DNA from: Halopseudomonas sp002296055
Lineage (GTDB): Bacteria; Pseudomonadota; Gammaproteobacteria; Pseudomonadales; Pseudomonadaceae
Length of the DNA stretch: 64,000 nucleotides
Direction: 5' to 3' (one strand)
Assembly: GCF_050876985.1 (NCBI RefSeq)
Contig: NZ_JBPAPP010000002.1
Part shown: positions 34,722 through 43,762 of the stretch, piece by piece
Position numbering within the stretch: position 1 is the first letter of the stretch
Layout of the letters: the number at the start of each line of letters is the position of its first letter
The notes under the pieces: generated by a model
Seen by the model: the letters and a program-made list of their open reading frames with translations, nothing else
Told to the model about the DNA's origin: nothing
Database searches by the model: none
Position numbers and translations under genes: made by a program

Positions 34722-37469
34722 GTGAAGCCAGTCAGTTCAATGCTGCTCGCCCTGCTGCTCGGCATCGCCTTCACGCTCACCCTCCGGGTTGATACGGTCG
34801 CCAGCAGCACCCCTGCCTACCGCACCTTTGTTGACCCCAGCGGCGATCTTACGCTGCAGGACATTCTCTCCAACCGCTATGCCAATCGCTTTATTCCCGC
34901 CCCAGCAGGCCCGCTGACACTGCCCGGCGACGGCGGCACCTTGTGGGTTGAATTCACCCTCGACTCGGTACAGGACAAGCTCCTGACCGTGGATAACCCG
35001 GCCATCGGCCTAATTGATATTTATCGCCTGCAGGAGAGCGAGCCGCGCCAGTTATATCGCACTGGCGCCAAGCAGCCGTTCAGCAGCCGCCCGCTACCCT
35101 TCCACGGCTTTGCCTTTCCGCTGGAGGGCAGTAGCGCAGCCGGCGACACCTTGCTGCTGCGCCTGAAGAACGATTACCCACTGGCAACCCGCATCATGCT
35201 GCAGGACATCAAGGCCGCAGCGGCGCACCACTCGATGCAACAAACCGTTCAAGGCATCCTGGTCGGTCTGCTGCTGGCTCTGTTTCTGCACGGCATGCTG
35301 CACGGTTTGATCGGGCGCGATCCGTTCCATTTGTTGCTCGCTGCCGCAGGCCTGATACTCGCGGCCAGCAGCCTGACAGCGCTGAACTGGGTTATCAGTC
35401 TGATGCCCCAGTTACACGGCCAACCAGGACAGATCCTGTTCTTCTGTGCCTACCCGCTGCTGGCCCTGTTGCTAAATAGCCAGTTCGTTGCTCGCCAGCA
35501 CAGGGGGTTGCAGCGTGCGGTCTACGCATTGGCGATAGCGGCGGCGCTACTGACCGCTATCGCGGTCAGCTTCCCGCCCCTGTTCCGTTTTGTCTCCAAT
35601 CTGATCCTGATTGGCCAGCCGCTCTGCATGCTGTTGATCCTGGGCCTGCTGCACGCGGCACGCCACTCGCTGGATCGCCCCTTCACCATCGGCGTAGTGC
35701 TGCTGTTGGGCCAAGGGCTGGTTTCTCACTATGTGGGCAAACAGATACCCGCCGCCTACCTGGCTGACCTGTTGCTCTGGAGCGCCTTGGTGAGCTTCAG
35801 CTGGAGCCTCTTCCGCCGCCTGCAAACACACCTGACCCGACGCATTCACGAACGCCAGGACAGCGCGACTGCGCGCGCCGAACAGCGTGCCAAGGCAGAA
35901 TTTCTGGCGCGTATCAGCCACGAAATTCGCACCCCGATGAATGGCGTGTTGGGCATGAGCGAACTCCTGCTGGATACCGCGCTGTCGGCCAAGCAGCGCG
36001 ATTACGTTCAAACCATCCACGGCTCGGGCAACGATTTGCTCAACCTGATCAACGAAATCATCGATATGTCGCGGCTGGAGTCCGGCCAGCTGACCCTGGA
36101 GCGCGTGCAATTCGACCTGCACGCCCTGGTCAACGACTGTCTCGATATTTACCGCACGCGCGCGGAAAATCAGAGTGTCGAGCTGATCGGCTTTGTGCAC
36201 CCAGAGGTGCCGCGCACCCTGCAGGGCGACCCCACCCGCCTGCGGCAGGTGCTGATGAATCTGCTGGCCAACGCCTTGCAGCACACCGACTCAGGAGAAG
36301 TGCTGCTGGTCGTCGGGCTTGAGCAACGCGACAGCACGCCTCAACTGCGCTTTGCCATTCAGGATACCGGCACGGGCATGCCAGACGATGCCCGTGACAG
36401 CCTGCTGAATAACGATTTCAAGGTCACCCGCTTCCTCGATCAGTCCGACACCGATGGCAGGCTGCCCCTGGTCATCACTCGCCAGCTAATCAACATGATG
36501 CAGGGTCAACTGGGCATCAAGACCAGCGGCGAACAGGGCAATACTCTCTGGTTTACGCTCCCTGCTACGCATCTGGACACCTCGGACGACGGAGCTGCCG
36601 AAGGCCGCAACCTGGTAGAGCGCACCATCTTGATCGTGGATGACAACGCCACCTGCCGCAAAGTGCTGCAGCAGCAAACAACCGCCTGGGGCATGCGCGC
36701 TCAGTGCGCCTCCAGCGGCCGCGAAGCGCTGGCAATGCTGCGCAACCAGGCCAATCTGGGTAACCCGTTCGATATCCTGCTGCTGGATCAGTCGATGCCC
36801 GGCATGAGCGGCGTAGAGCTGGCCAGTCGCATCAAGGACGACCCGGTGCTGAGCAACGATCTGTTGATTATCATGCTTACGGGCATGAACCAGGTACCCA
36901 GCCGGGTGATTGCTCGCAATGCCGGCATCCGCCGGATTCTCAGCAAGCCGGTCGCCGGCTACACCCTGCGCACCACCCTGATTGACGAATGGAACCAGCG
37001 CCGGGCGCCAATCCCGGATAGCGCCGACCGCGAGCAACGCGAACCGGACCAAGCCGGCGACGGCGAGAGCGATTTCCGCGTGCTGATTGCCGAAGATAAC
37101 GCTATATCCACCAAGGTAATCCTTGGCATGCTGGCAAAGCTGGGCGTATCTGCTACCGCCGTAGACAATGGCCTGCGGGCCGTCGCAGCAGTGCAGGAGC
37201 AAAGCTACGACCTGGTACTGATGGATTGTGAAATGCCGGAAATGGATGGCTTTACCGCGGCCGAAAGAATACGGCACTGGGAACAGCGCAGCGGCACGCA
37301 ATCGATTCCCATCATTGCCCTGACCGCACACATCCTACCCGAGCACCGTGAGCGGGCGCGCAAGGCAGGCATGAACGGCCACATGGCCAAACCGGTAGAA
37401 CTGAATCAGTTACGCGAGCAGCTACAGCACTGGCGCGCCATGAAGAGCGACAACGTCAGCCTGCTGTGA
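34722..37469 (+). CDS. retS: RetS-like hybrid sensor kinase with two receiver domains
   Basis: A 915-residue protein. A signal/anchor is followed by a periplasmic 7TMR-DISM extracellular domain (about 30-175), seven membrane segments (about 185-370), a HisKA domain (EFLARISHEIRTPMNG, His400), an ATPase domain, and receiver domains with phosphoacceptors Asp689 (LLLDQSMPGMSG) and Asp835 (LMDCEMPEMDG). Architecture and position after fis-purH-purD match RetS, which binds GacS and so controls the Gac/Rsm acute-chronic switch. The GTG at 34722 follows AGGA by 6 bp; an ATG at 34740 is the alternative. The ATP-lid region (about 567-590) looks degenerate. Confidence 0.85.
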   Translation: MKPVSSMLLALLLGIAFTLTLRVDTVASSTPAYRTFVDPSGDLTLQDILSNRYANRFIPAPAGPLTLPGDGGTLWVEFTLDSVQDKLLTVDNPAIGLIDIYRLQESEPRQLYRTGAKQPFSSRPLPFHGFAFPLEGSSAAGDTLLLRLKNDYPLATRIMLQDIKAAAAHHSMQQTVQGILVGLLLALFLHGMLHGLIGRDPFHLLLAAAGLILAASSLTALNWVISLMPQLHGQPGQILFFCAYPLLALLLNSQFVARQHRGLQRAVYALAIAAALLTAIAVSFPPLFRFVSNLILIGQPLCMLLILGLLHAARHSLDRPFTIGVVLLLGQGLVSHYVGKQIPAAYLADLLLWSALVSFSWSLFRRLQTHLTRRIHERQDSATARAEQRAKAEFLARISHEIRTPMNGVLGMSELLLDTALSAKQRDYVQTIHGSGNDLLNLINEIIDMSRLESGQLTLERVQFDLHALVNDCLDIYRTRAENQSVELIGFVHPEVPRTLQGDPTRLRQVLMNLLANALQHTDSGEVLLVVGLEQRDSTPQLRFAIQDTGTGMPDDARDSLLNNDFKVTRFLDQSDTDGRLPLVITRQLINMMQGQLGIKTSGEQGNTLWFTLPATHLDTSDDGAAEGRNLVERTILIVDDNATCRKVLQQQTTAWGMRAQCASSGREALAMLRNQANLGNPFDILLLDQSMPGMSGVELASRIKDDPVLSNDLLIIMLTGMNQVPSRVIARNAGIRRILSKPVAGYTLRTTLIDEWNQRRAPIPDSADREQREPDQAGDGESDFRVLIAEDNAISTKVILGMLAKLGVSATAVDNGLRAVAAVQEQSYDLVLMDCEMPEMDGFTAAERIRHWEQRSGTQSIPIIALTAHILPEHRERARKAGMNGHMAKPVELNQLREQLQHWRAMKSDNVSLL

Positions 37470-37559
37470 CCTCATCAGGAAGCGCTGGCACTCGCGTAAT
37501 CTGCCCACCAGACAAGCCAGGTTTCATTCCACATAAGCCACCTCCAGAATACTGCTGCA

Positions 37560-37579
37560 GCGTGGCCGGCTGGCCACGC
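37560..37579 (+). terminator. Hairpin after the RetS-like gene
   Basis: An 8-bp stem GCGTGGCC/GGCCACGC with a GGCT loop, about 90 bp after the stop; followed by CTTACT, so weak. Confidence 0.5.
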
Positions 37580-37627
37580 CTTACTCGCATTACTCTAGTA
37601 GCATAGGACAGCCCGAGCTATTTGAAA

Positions 37628-37650
37628 GCCGCTATCAGCACGATAGCGGC
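37628..37650. terminator. Hairpin at the 3' end of ygiQ
   Basis: A 9-bp stem GCCGCTATC/GATAGCGGC with an AGCAC loop. On the minus strand it is followed by TTTCAAAT, so it can act as a modest terminator for ygiQ, whose stop is at 37656. Confidence 0.6.
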
Positions 37651-37655
37651 AGCCT

Positions 37656-39893
37656 TTAGCGCCCGCCCTTGCGCGCTGGCCCGCTGCCCGTGCGTCCACG
37701 CTTGCTCTGGCTCTTACCAGCACCGGTTTCACGCGGCGGCAAGCCGGTGTGCTGGGTCAGCATGCGGCCGGCCTTCTTGCTGCCGGTTGGCGTCGAGTTC
37801 TTGCGCCGCGCACTCTGATAGCTGCCCACCGCCGGCTGGAAGCTGGGGATCAACTGGTGCTTGCCGTTGCCGATCAGGTCGGCGCGCCCCATGCTCTTGA
37901 GCGCTTCACGCAGCAGCGGCCAGTTGTTCGGGTCGTGGTAGCGCAGAAACGCCTTATGCAAGCGACGCTGACGCTCGCCTTTGACGGTACCCACCGAGTC
38001 GCTCTTGTAGGTCACCTTGCGCAGCGGGTTCTTGCCCGAGTGGTACATGGCCGTTGCCGTGGCCATGGGCGAGGGATAAAACGCCTGCACCTGATCAGCG
38101 CGGAAGCCGTTGCGCTTGAGCCACAACGCCAGATTCATCATGTCTTCATCGGTGGTGCCCGGGTGGGCCGCGATAAAGTAAGGGATCAGGTACTGCTCCT
38201 TGCCCGCTTCCTTGGAGAACTTCTCGAACATCTGCTTGAAGCGGTCATAGCTGCCGATACCGGGCTTCATCATCTTGCTGAGCGGCCCTTCCTCGGTATG
38301 CTCGGGCGCAATCTTCAGATAGCCCCCAACATGGTGCGTCACCAGCTCCTTAACGTACTCCGGCGACTCGACTGCCAGATCGTAGCGCAGGCCCGAAGCG
38401 ATCAGGATCTTCTTCACCCCCGGCAATGCACGCGCCTTGCGGTACAGCTCGATCAACGAGGAGTGGTCGGTATTGAGGTTGTCACAGATACCCGGATACA
38501 CGCACGAGGGCTTGCGACAGGCCGCCTCGATTTCCGGGCTCTTGCAGGCAATGCGGTACATGTTGGCCGTCGGGCCGCCCAGATCGGAGACCACACCGGT
38601 AAAGCCGGGCACCTTGTCGCGCATGTCCTCGATTTCACGGATGATCGAGTCGTGCGAACGGTTCTGGATAATGCGGCCTTCGTGCTCGGTGATCGAGCAG
38701 AAGGTACAACCACCAAAGCAGCCGCGCATGATATTGACCGAGAAACGAATCATCTCGTAGGCCGGAATGCGCTCGCCGCCATAGACTGGGTGCGGTACTC
38801 GCGCGTAGGGCAAGCCGAAGACGTAGTCCATCTCCTCGGTGCTCAGCGGAATCGGCGGTGGATTGAACCACACATCACGATCACCGTGACGCTGCACCAG
38901 CGCGCGAGCGTTACCCGGGTTGGTCTCCAGGTGCAGCACACGGTTGGCGTGGGCGTAGAGCACCGGGTCGCCCTTGACCTTGTCGAAGGCCGGCAGACGG
39001 ATCACCGTGCGGTCACGCTCAAGGCGCGGGTGCGGCAGCAGCTCGATTACCTGAGCCTCGTCGGCCGCCGACTCGGGCTCGGCCCCCTTGGCCTGCTCGA
39101 CTGCGCAGGCAGCGGTATCCTGGGTGTTGACGTAGGGGTTGATGATCTTGTCGATCTTGCCGGGCCGGTCGATGCGGGTGGAGTCCAGCTCAAACCAGCC
39201 TTCGGGCGTATCGCGGCGAATAAACGCGGTACCGCGCACATCGGTAATGTCCTGAACCGACTCACCGCGACTCAGACGATGAGCCACCTCGACGACAGCG
39301 CGCTCGGCGTTGCCATAGAGCAGGATGTCAGCCTTGGCGTCGACCAGCAGCGAGTGCCGCACCTTGTCCTGCCAGTAGTCATAGTGGGCAATCCGGCGTA
39401 GCGAGGCCTCGATACCGCCAAGCACAATCGGCACATCCTTGAAGGCCTCCCGGCAGCGCTGGCTGTAGACCAGGCTGGCGCGATCCGGGCGCTTACCGCC
39501 CTGCCCGCCAGCGGTGTAAGCGTCGTCAGAGCGCACCTTGCGATCAGCCGTATAGCGATTGATCATCGAGTCCATATTGCCGGCAGCCACCCCAAAGAAC
39601 AGGTTGGGCTTGCCGAGCTTCATGAAGTCCTGCTTGCTGTGCCAGTCAGGCTGACTGATGATGCCGACGCGGTAGCCTTGGGCCTCCAGCAGGCGGCCAA
39701 TGACTGCCATGCCGAACGACGGATGGTCGACGTAGGCATCGCCGGTAACGATGATCACATCGCAGCTGTCCCAGCCGAGCTGATCCATTTCCTCGCGACT
39801 GACCGGCATGAACGGGGCCGGGCCAAAGCACTCGGCCCAGTATCGCGGATAGTCGAACAGCTGATGCTTGGCGACCGGAATAGAGACGGCCAT
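37656..39893 (-). CDS. YgiQ family radical SAM protein
   Basis: A 745-residue radical SAM protein of the UPF0313/YgiQ family. The [4Fe-4S] cysteines are in the CX3CX2C motif MRGCFGGCTFCSITEHEGR. A B12-binding-like N-terminal domain (VIIVTGDAYVDHPSFGMAVIGRLLEAQGYRVGIISQPDW) precedes it, and DUF3362 with a basic Ser/Gly/Lys-rich tail follows. The substrate is unknown. The ATG at 39893 has GGAGG 7 bp upstream; the in-frame GTG at 39899 touches that ribosome site. It begins 2 bp after the dnaB stop, so it is co-transcribed with dnaB. Confidence 0.92.
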   Translation of the reverse strand: MAVSIPVAKHQLFDYPRYWAECFGPAPFMPVSREEMDQLGWDSCDVIIVTGDAYVDHPSFGMAVIGRLLEAQGYRVGIISQPDWHSKQDFMKLGKPNLFFGVAAGNMDSMINRYTADRKVRSDDAYTAGGQGGKRPDRASLVYSQRCREAFKDVPIVLGGIEASLRRIAHYDYWQDKVRHSLLVDAKADILLYGNAERAVVEVAHRLSRGESVQDITDVRGTAFIRRDTPEGWFELDSTRIDRPGKIDKIINPYVNTQDTAACAVEQAKGAEPESAADEAQVIELLPHPRLERDRTVIRLPAFDKVKGDPVLYAHANRVLHLETNPGNARALVQRHGDRDVWFNPPPIPLSTEEMDYVFGLPYARVPHPVYGGERIPAYEMIRFSVNIMRGCFGGCTFCSITEHEGRIIQNRSHDSIIREIEDMRDKVPGFTGVVSDLGGPTANMYRIACKSPEIEAACRKPSCVYPGICDNLNTDHSSLIELYRKARALPGVKKILIASGLRYDLAVESPEYVKELVTHHVGGYLKIAPEHTEEGPLSKMMKPGIGSYDRFKQMFEKFSKEAGKEQYLIPYFIAAHPGTTDEDMMNLALWLKRNGFRADQVQAFYPSPMATATAMYHSGKNPLRKVTYKSDSVGTVKGERQRRLHKAFLRYHDPNNWPLLREALKSMGRADLIGNGKHQLIPSFQPAVGSYQSARRKNSTPTGSKKAGRMLTQHTGLPPRETGAGKSQSKRGRTGSGPARKGGR

Positions 39894-39895
39894 GT

Positions 39896-41299
39896 TCACT
39901 CCTCCCCGTAGCCGGAGTACGAGCCCGGTGCGAGGTTTTCAAAACGGGTGTATTTGCCCAGAAACGCCATCCGTGTCGTACCGATGGGGCCGTTACGCTG
40001 CTTACCGATAATCAGCTCCGCGACGCCCTTGTCCTGGGTGTCGGGGTGGTAGACCTCATCACGATAGACAAACATGATGACGTCCGCGTCCTGCTCGATC
40101 GCACCCGACTCACGCAAGTCGGAGTTGATCGGGCGCTTGTTCGGGCGCTGCTCAAGCGAGCGGTTGAGCTGCGACAGGGCAACCACCGGTACGTTGAACT
40201 CCTTGGCCAGCGCCTTGAGCGAGCGGGAAATCTCGGAAATTTCGTTGGTGCGGTTTTCCGAGGCCGCGCCACCAATACGCATCAGCTGCAGGTAGTCGAT
40301 CATGATCAACCCCAGATCGCCGTGCTCGCGCACGATACGACGGGCGCGGGTGCGCATCTCCATCGGCGAGAGGCCTGCGGTGTCGTCGATAAACAGCTTG
40401 CGATCGTTGAGCATGTTGACCGCCGAGGTAAGACGCGGCCAATCCTCATCGTCCAGCCGCCCTGAACGCACCTTGGTCTGGTCGATGCGGCCCAGCGAGG
40501 ACAGCATACGCATAATCAGCGACTCGCCCGGCATCTCCAACGAGAACACCAGCACCGCCTTGTCGCTGCGCATCACCGCGTTCTCAACCAGGTTCATGGC
40601 GAAGGTGGTTTTACCCATCGACGGACGACCAGCGACGATGATCAAGTCAGCAGGCTGCAAGCCAGACGTCATGTTGTCCAGGTCAGTAAAACCGGTGGAA
40701 AGGCCGGTAATGGAGCCTTCACTGTTAAACAGCGTGTCGATGCGATCGATCGCCTTGGTCAACAGCGCATTGACCCCTTCCGGGCCACCGGTCTTGGGGC
40801 GGCTCTCGGCAATCGAGAAGATCTTGCGCTCGGCATCATCGAGCACCTCGGTCGCCTGCATACCCTTGGGGTTGAAGGCAGTATCGGCAATCTCGGTGCT
40901 GACGCTGATCAACTGGCGCAGGGTGGAGCGCTCGCGAATGATTTGCGCATAGGCACTGATGTTGGCTACCGAGGGGGTATTTTTGGCCAGCTGCCCGAGG
41001 TAGGCCAGACCACCCACCTGGTCGGTCAACCCTTCCTTGTCCAGCTCTTCAGCCAGGGTCACCACGTCAAACGGCAGGTTGCGCGAGGCCAGGCGCACCA
41101 GCGCCTGAAAGATCAACCGATGGTCGTGGCGATAAAAATCGCTGTCAGTCAGCTGCTCGGCGACTCGCTCCCAGGCCATGTTGTCCAGCATCACGCCGCC
41201 AAGTACTGCCTGCTCGGCCTCGATCGAGTGCGGGGGCACCTTCAAGGCAGCGGTCTGCAGGTCCAGCTCGGGACGGTCGGTATACAGTGATTCGGTCAT
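39896..41299 (-). CDS. dnaB: Replicative DNA helicase DnaB
   Basis: A 467-residue hexameric 5'-3' helicase. The N-terminal domain (PHSIEAEQAVLGGVMLDNMAWERV) is followed by the RecA-like ATPase with Walker A AGRPSMGKTTFAMNL (about residues 210-224), Walker B LIMIDYLQLM, and SQLNRSLEQRPNKRP with the arginine finger region. No intein is present; the Walker A site, a common intein insertion point, is uninterrupted. It sits downstream of rplI and upstream of ygiQ. Confidence 0.98.
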   Translation of the reverse strand: MTESLYTDRPELDLQTAALKVPPHSIEAEQAVLGGVMLDNMAWERVAEQLTDSDFYRHDHRLIFQALVRLASRNLPFDVVTLAEELDKEGLTDQVGGLAYLGQLAKNTPSVANISAYAQIIRERSTLRQLISVSTEIADTAFNPKGMQATEVLDDAERKIFSIAESRPKTGGPEGVNALLTKAIDRIDTLFNSEGSITGLSTGFTDLDNMTSGLQPADLIIVAGRPSMGKTTFAMNLVENAVMRSDKAVLVFSLEMPGESLIMRMLSSLGRIDQTKVRSGRLDDEDWPRLTSAVNMLNDRKLFIDDTAGLSPMEMRTRARRIVREHGDLGLIMIDYLQLMRIGGAASENRTNEISEISRSLKALAKEFNVPVVALSQLNRSLEQRPNKRPINSDLRESGAIEQDADVIMFVYRDEVYHPDTQDKGVAELIIGKQRNGPIGTTRMAFLGKYTRFENLAPGSYSGYGEE

Positions 41300-41333
41300 G
41301 GGAGTGCGCTCAAAACAGCCTGATCAGAAATGC

Positions 41334-41367
41334 AACACGGCGCCTGTCCGCAGACAGGCGCCGTGTT
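41334..41367. terminator. Strong 15-bp hairpin between rplI and dnaB
   Basis: AACACGGCGCCTGTC / GACAGGCGCCGTGTT with a CGCA tetraloop is perfectly paired. No T-tract follows on the minus strand, so it may act as an RNA-stability or processing element that sets the rplI/dnaB ratio, with termination less likely. Confidence 0.6.
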
Positions 41368-41432
41368 GAAGTCTAACGACAAAGCCCCGGCAAATCATCC
41401 GCTCAAGGCGGATAGCGCGAGGCCAATCGTTA

Positions 41433-41879
41433 TTAGCCGGCTACAACAACCAGCTTGACGGTAGCGTCAACGTCGGTGTGCAGCTGCACATCGATGTCGA
41501 ACTCGCCAACAGTACGCAGCGCGCCGTCGGGCAGACGGACTTCGCTCTTCTCGATGGCAACGCCAGCTGCAGTCACAGCGTCGGCGATGTCACGAGTACC
41601 GATGGAACCGAACAGTTTGCCCTCTTCGCCAGCGTTAGCGGCGATGGTGACAGTCAGATCAGCCAGTTTGGCAGCGCGGGCTTCAGCCTCGGCTTTCTTC
41701 TCGGCAGCGATCTTTTCCAGTTCAGCGCGGCGTGCTTCAAAAGCAGCTACGTTGTCAGCAGTCGCCGGAGTGGCTTTGCCGAAGGGCAGCAGGAAATTGC
41801 GAGCGTAACCAGCTTTAACAGCGACTTTGTCGCCCAGGTTACCCAGGTTCGCGATCTTTTCGAGCAGGATAACTTCCAT
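41433..41879 (-). CDS. rplI: 50S ribosomal protein L9
   Basis: A 148-residue protein. The N-terminal domain MEVILLEKIANLGNLGDKVAVKAGYARNFLLPFGKATPAT is the L9 signature. A long alanine/lysine/glutamate helix (about residues 45-75) connects to the C-terminal domain (FGSIGTRDIADAVTAAG). It is the last ribosomal gene of the rpsF-rpsR-membrane protein-rplI operon. Confidence 0.98.
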   Translation of the reverse strand: MEVILLEKIANLGNLGDKVAVKAGYARNFLLPFGKATPATADNVAAFEARRAELEKIAAEKKAEAEARAAKLADLTVTIAANAGEEGKLFGSIGTRDIADAVTAAGVAIEKSEVRLPDGALRTVGEFDIDVQLHTDVDATVKLVVVAG

Positions 41880-41897
41880 TGCGATGACCTCTTTAAT

Positions 41898-42791
41898 TCA
41901 ACCTTGACCGTTTGAGTCATCGTTGCCGCCGCCGAAAGCCGGCTTAAGACGGGAACGGAAATCAAACAGACTATCAATAAACGCCAAAATCATGATCAGG
42001 GGGTACAGCACTTGCCACACGAACAGTAACGCCACATACAGCACCACCAGCGGGCCGATACCCAGACGCTTGATGCCGACTACGCCGTGTACCAGCGCCA
42101 GGCCGGCAAACAGCAGCGGCACGGTCGCAACCGGCGCAAGCAACACCAGGCCATCGACCTGGGGCCCGGCAAACACGGCCAGGAGCAGCACCACGCCCAT
42201 CCAGGGTGACAACCGCAAACGGTGAAACTCCTCGCGGAACCCACCCGGGTTGTACAACCTGGCTTGCCAGGCACGCGCCAGAATCAGACTGAGCAGCGTC
42301 ATGGCCGCGTGGGTTGCACCCATCAGGCCAGCCAGTAGCGGCACCAGCATGGTCTGGAGGCGCGCAAGCGCTGCCTCGTCGACCTCACCCAGCTCACTGA
42401 GCATTTGCGGCAGGGCCGCCTGAATCTGCTCGGCCAGCTGCTGCAAGGGCGCCTGCAACGTCGCCATCAACACCAGGGCAAACACTATCCCCAGCGGCGC
42501 TGTCGCCATGACTACCAGCGACCATTCGCTACGCTGACGCAACAACAGCGCCAGCGCGGCACTACCCAGCAGTACCAGCAGCGGGGTCGGATCGCCTATC
42601 AGAGCCCAGGCCAGCGCGGGAAGCGCGCCCCAGACCACAACCGACATACCTTCCGACCAGCCGCGGCGCAACAGCACCAGCGCCAGTACTACTGCACCGA
42701 ACCAGAACAACAGGGGGACGGCGACGGACAAACCCACCACCAGGGTGGCTTGCCGACGACCGCGCATTATGAATTCAGCGAGCCCCTGCAT
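41898..42791 (-). CDS. Multi-pass membrane protein between rpsR and rplI (DUF2232-like)
   Basis: A 297-residue protein with about eight hydrophobic segments and a Gly/Asn/Asp-rich C-terminus. The position between rpsR and rplI, length and topology match the unnamed membrane protein in the same place in other Pseudomonas, which I relate to DUF2232 (YybS-like). NPGGFREEFHRLRLSPW in a loop is a recognisable family motif. Function unknown. It is co-transcribed with ribosomal genes. Confidence 0.8.
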   Translation of the reverse strand: MQGLAEFIMRGRRQATLVVGLSVAVPLLFWFGAVVLALVLLRRGWSEGMSVVVWGALPALAWALIGDPTPLLVLLGSAALALLLRQRSEWSLVVMATAPLGIVFALVLMATLQAPLQQLAEQIQAALPQMLSELGEVDEAALARLQTMLVPLLAGLMGATHAAMTLLSLILARAWQARLYNPGGFREEFHRLRLSPWMGVVLLLAVFAGPQVDGLVLLAPVATVPLLFAGLALVHGVVGIKRLGIGPLVVLYVALLFVWQVLYPLIMILAFIDSLFDFRSRLKPAFGGGNDDSNGQG

Positions 42792-42830
42792 GCCGATTCG
42801 GCTTCCCGATCAATTACTTTTGGCTACCAA

Positions 42831-43061
42831 TCAACGACCGTGGCCGTCGGTGTAAGGCAGCAGAGCCAGGTAGCGGGCGCGCTTGATAGCAACGGCCAGC
42901 TGACGCTGGTACTTGGCCTTGGTACCGGTGATACGGCTCGGGACAATCTTGCCGGTCTCGGTGACATAGGCCTTCAGAGTGTTGAGATCTTTGTAATCGA
43001 TCTCTTTTACGCCTTCAGCGGTAAAACGGCAGAACTTTCTGCGACGGAAAAAACGTGCCAT
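42831..43061 (-). CDS. rpsR: 30S ribosomal protein S18
   Basis: A 76-residue protein, the exact family length. MARFFRRRKFCRFTAEGVKEIDYKDLNTLKAYVTETGKIVPSRITGTKAKYQRQLAVAIKRARYLALLPYTD is nearly invariant among proteobacteria. It is 40 bp downstream of rpsF, its binding partner in the 30S platform. Confidence 0.98.
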   Translation of the reverse strand: MARFFRRRKFCRFTAEGVKEIDYKDLNTLKAYVTETGKIVPSRITGTKAKYQRQLAVAIKRARYLALLPYTDGHGR

Positions 43062-43101
43062 GGCAGCGTCTCCTTAATTCTGGAATGGGAACTGAAAAAA
43101 C

Positions 43102-43530
43102 TTACTCGTCGTCACCGTTGTCGTCGGCGTCGTTGCTGTTGTCAGCATTGTCGTTGGAATCGTTGTCGTCGTTGCGCTCGCGACGCTCGCGACGCTCACC
43201 ACGACCACTTTCCTCGGACTTGAGCATGTCAGACTGTTCGGTAACGGCTTCGTCACGACGGATAACCATGTTGCGGATAACGGCATCGTTGTAACGGAAG
43301 TTTTCGCTCAGCTCATCCAGTGCCTTGGCGCTGCACTCAACGTTCATCATGATGTAGTGAGCTTTGTGGATCTTGTCGATCGGGTAAGCCAGCTGGCGGC
43401 GGCCCCAATCTTCCAGACGGTGTACTTTGCCGCCGTCTTCTTCGATCACTTTGCTGTAGCGCTCAACCATCGCGCTAACCTGCTCGCTCTGGTCCGGGTG
43501 AACCAGGAATACGATTTCGTAATGACGCAT
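43102..43530 (-). CDS. rpsF: 30S ribosomal protein S6 with an Asp/Asn-rich tail
   Basis: A 142-residue protein. The S6 core (MRHYEIVFLVHPDQSEQVSAMVERY... to about residue 100) is typical. The C-terminal tail, about 35 residues after the basic RGERRERRERN stretch, is almost only Asp, Asn, Ser and Ala, ending DDNGDDE. In E. coli the S6 tail is extended with glutamates by RimK. Here the acidic tail is largely gene-encoded. First gene of the operon, behind a strong promoter. Confidence 0.97.
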   Translation of the reverse strand: MRHYEIVFLVHPDQSEQVSAMVERYSKVIEEDGGKVHRLEDWGRRQLAYPIDKIHKAHYIMMNVECSAKALDELSENFRYNDAVIRNMVIRRDEAVTEQSDMLKSEESGRGERRERRERNDDNDSNDNADNSNDADDNGDDE

Positions 43531-43604
43531 ATAAGCTCCTTACGGGTTATAGCCAGCTGCCCAAACAGTCTGGCAAGGAGTGGAACATAGGGTTTGGGGC
43601 GGCC

Positions 43605-43633
43605 ATTCTAGTGAAGCGCCGCTCGGCTTGCAA
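43605..43633 (-). promoter_or_regulatory. rpsF operon promoter
   Basis: On the minus strand TTGCAA (43633-43628), an exact 17-bp spacer and TAGAAT (43610-43605), about 75 bp before the rpsF ATG. A good sigma-70 promoter for rpsF-rpsR-membrane protein-rplI. Confidence 0.8.
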
Positions 43634-43762
43634 GGGAAATGCCAGTAGCAGTCCAGAAGCAGGCAGAACCTGAGCTGGAAGCCAATAGTGTGGGTGGGAG
43701 GCTGGTTACCCTGCATGGGTTGAGTTACACCGACGGCGCCCGCGGCACCGCCGGCATATAGG

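Noticed and set aside
37480..37510. GGAAGCGCTGGCACTCGCG after the RetS-like gene as another copy of the 12254-type element
   Set aside because: Only about 11 bases resemble the element end and no partner arm is present, so chance is likely.
37749..39401. A 550-codon plus-strand open frame antisense to ygiQ
   Set aside because: Long only because of high GC at third positions; the radical SAM gene on the other strand is clear.
39896..41299. Intein in dnaB
   Set aside because: The Walker A region and the rest of the helicase read through without insertion; length is normal.
43634..43762. Small RNA or gene between rpsF promoter and rlmB
   Set aside because: Only loose GC-rich pairing and no promoter-terminator pair or open frame; nothing supportable.
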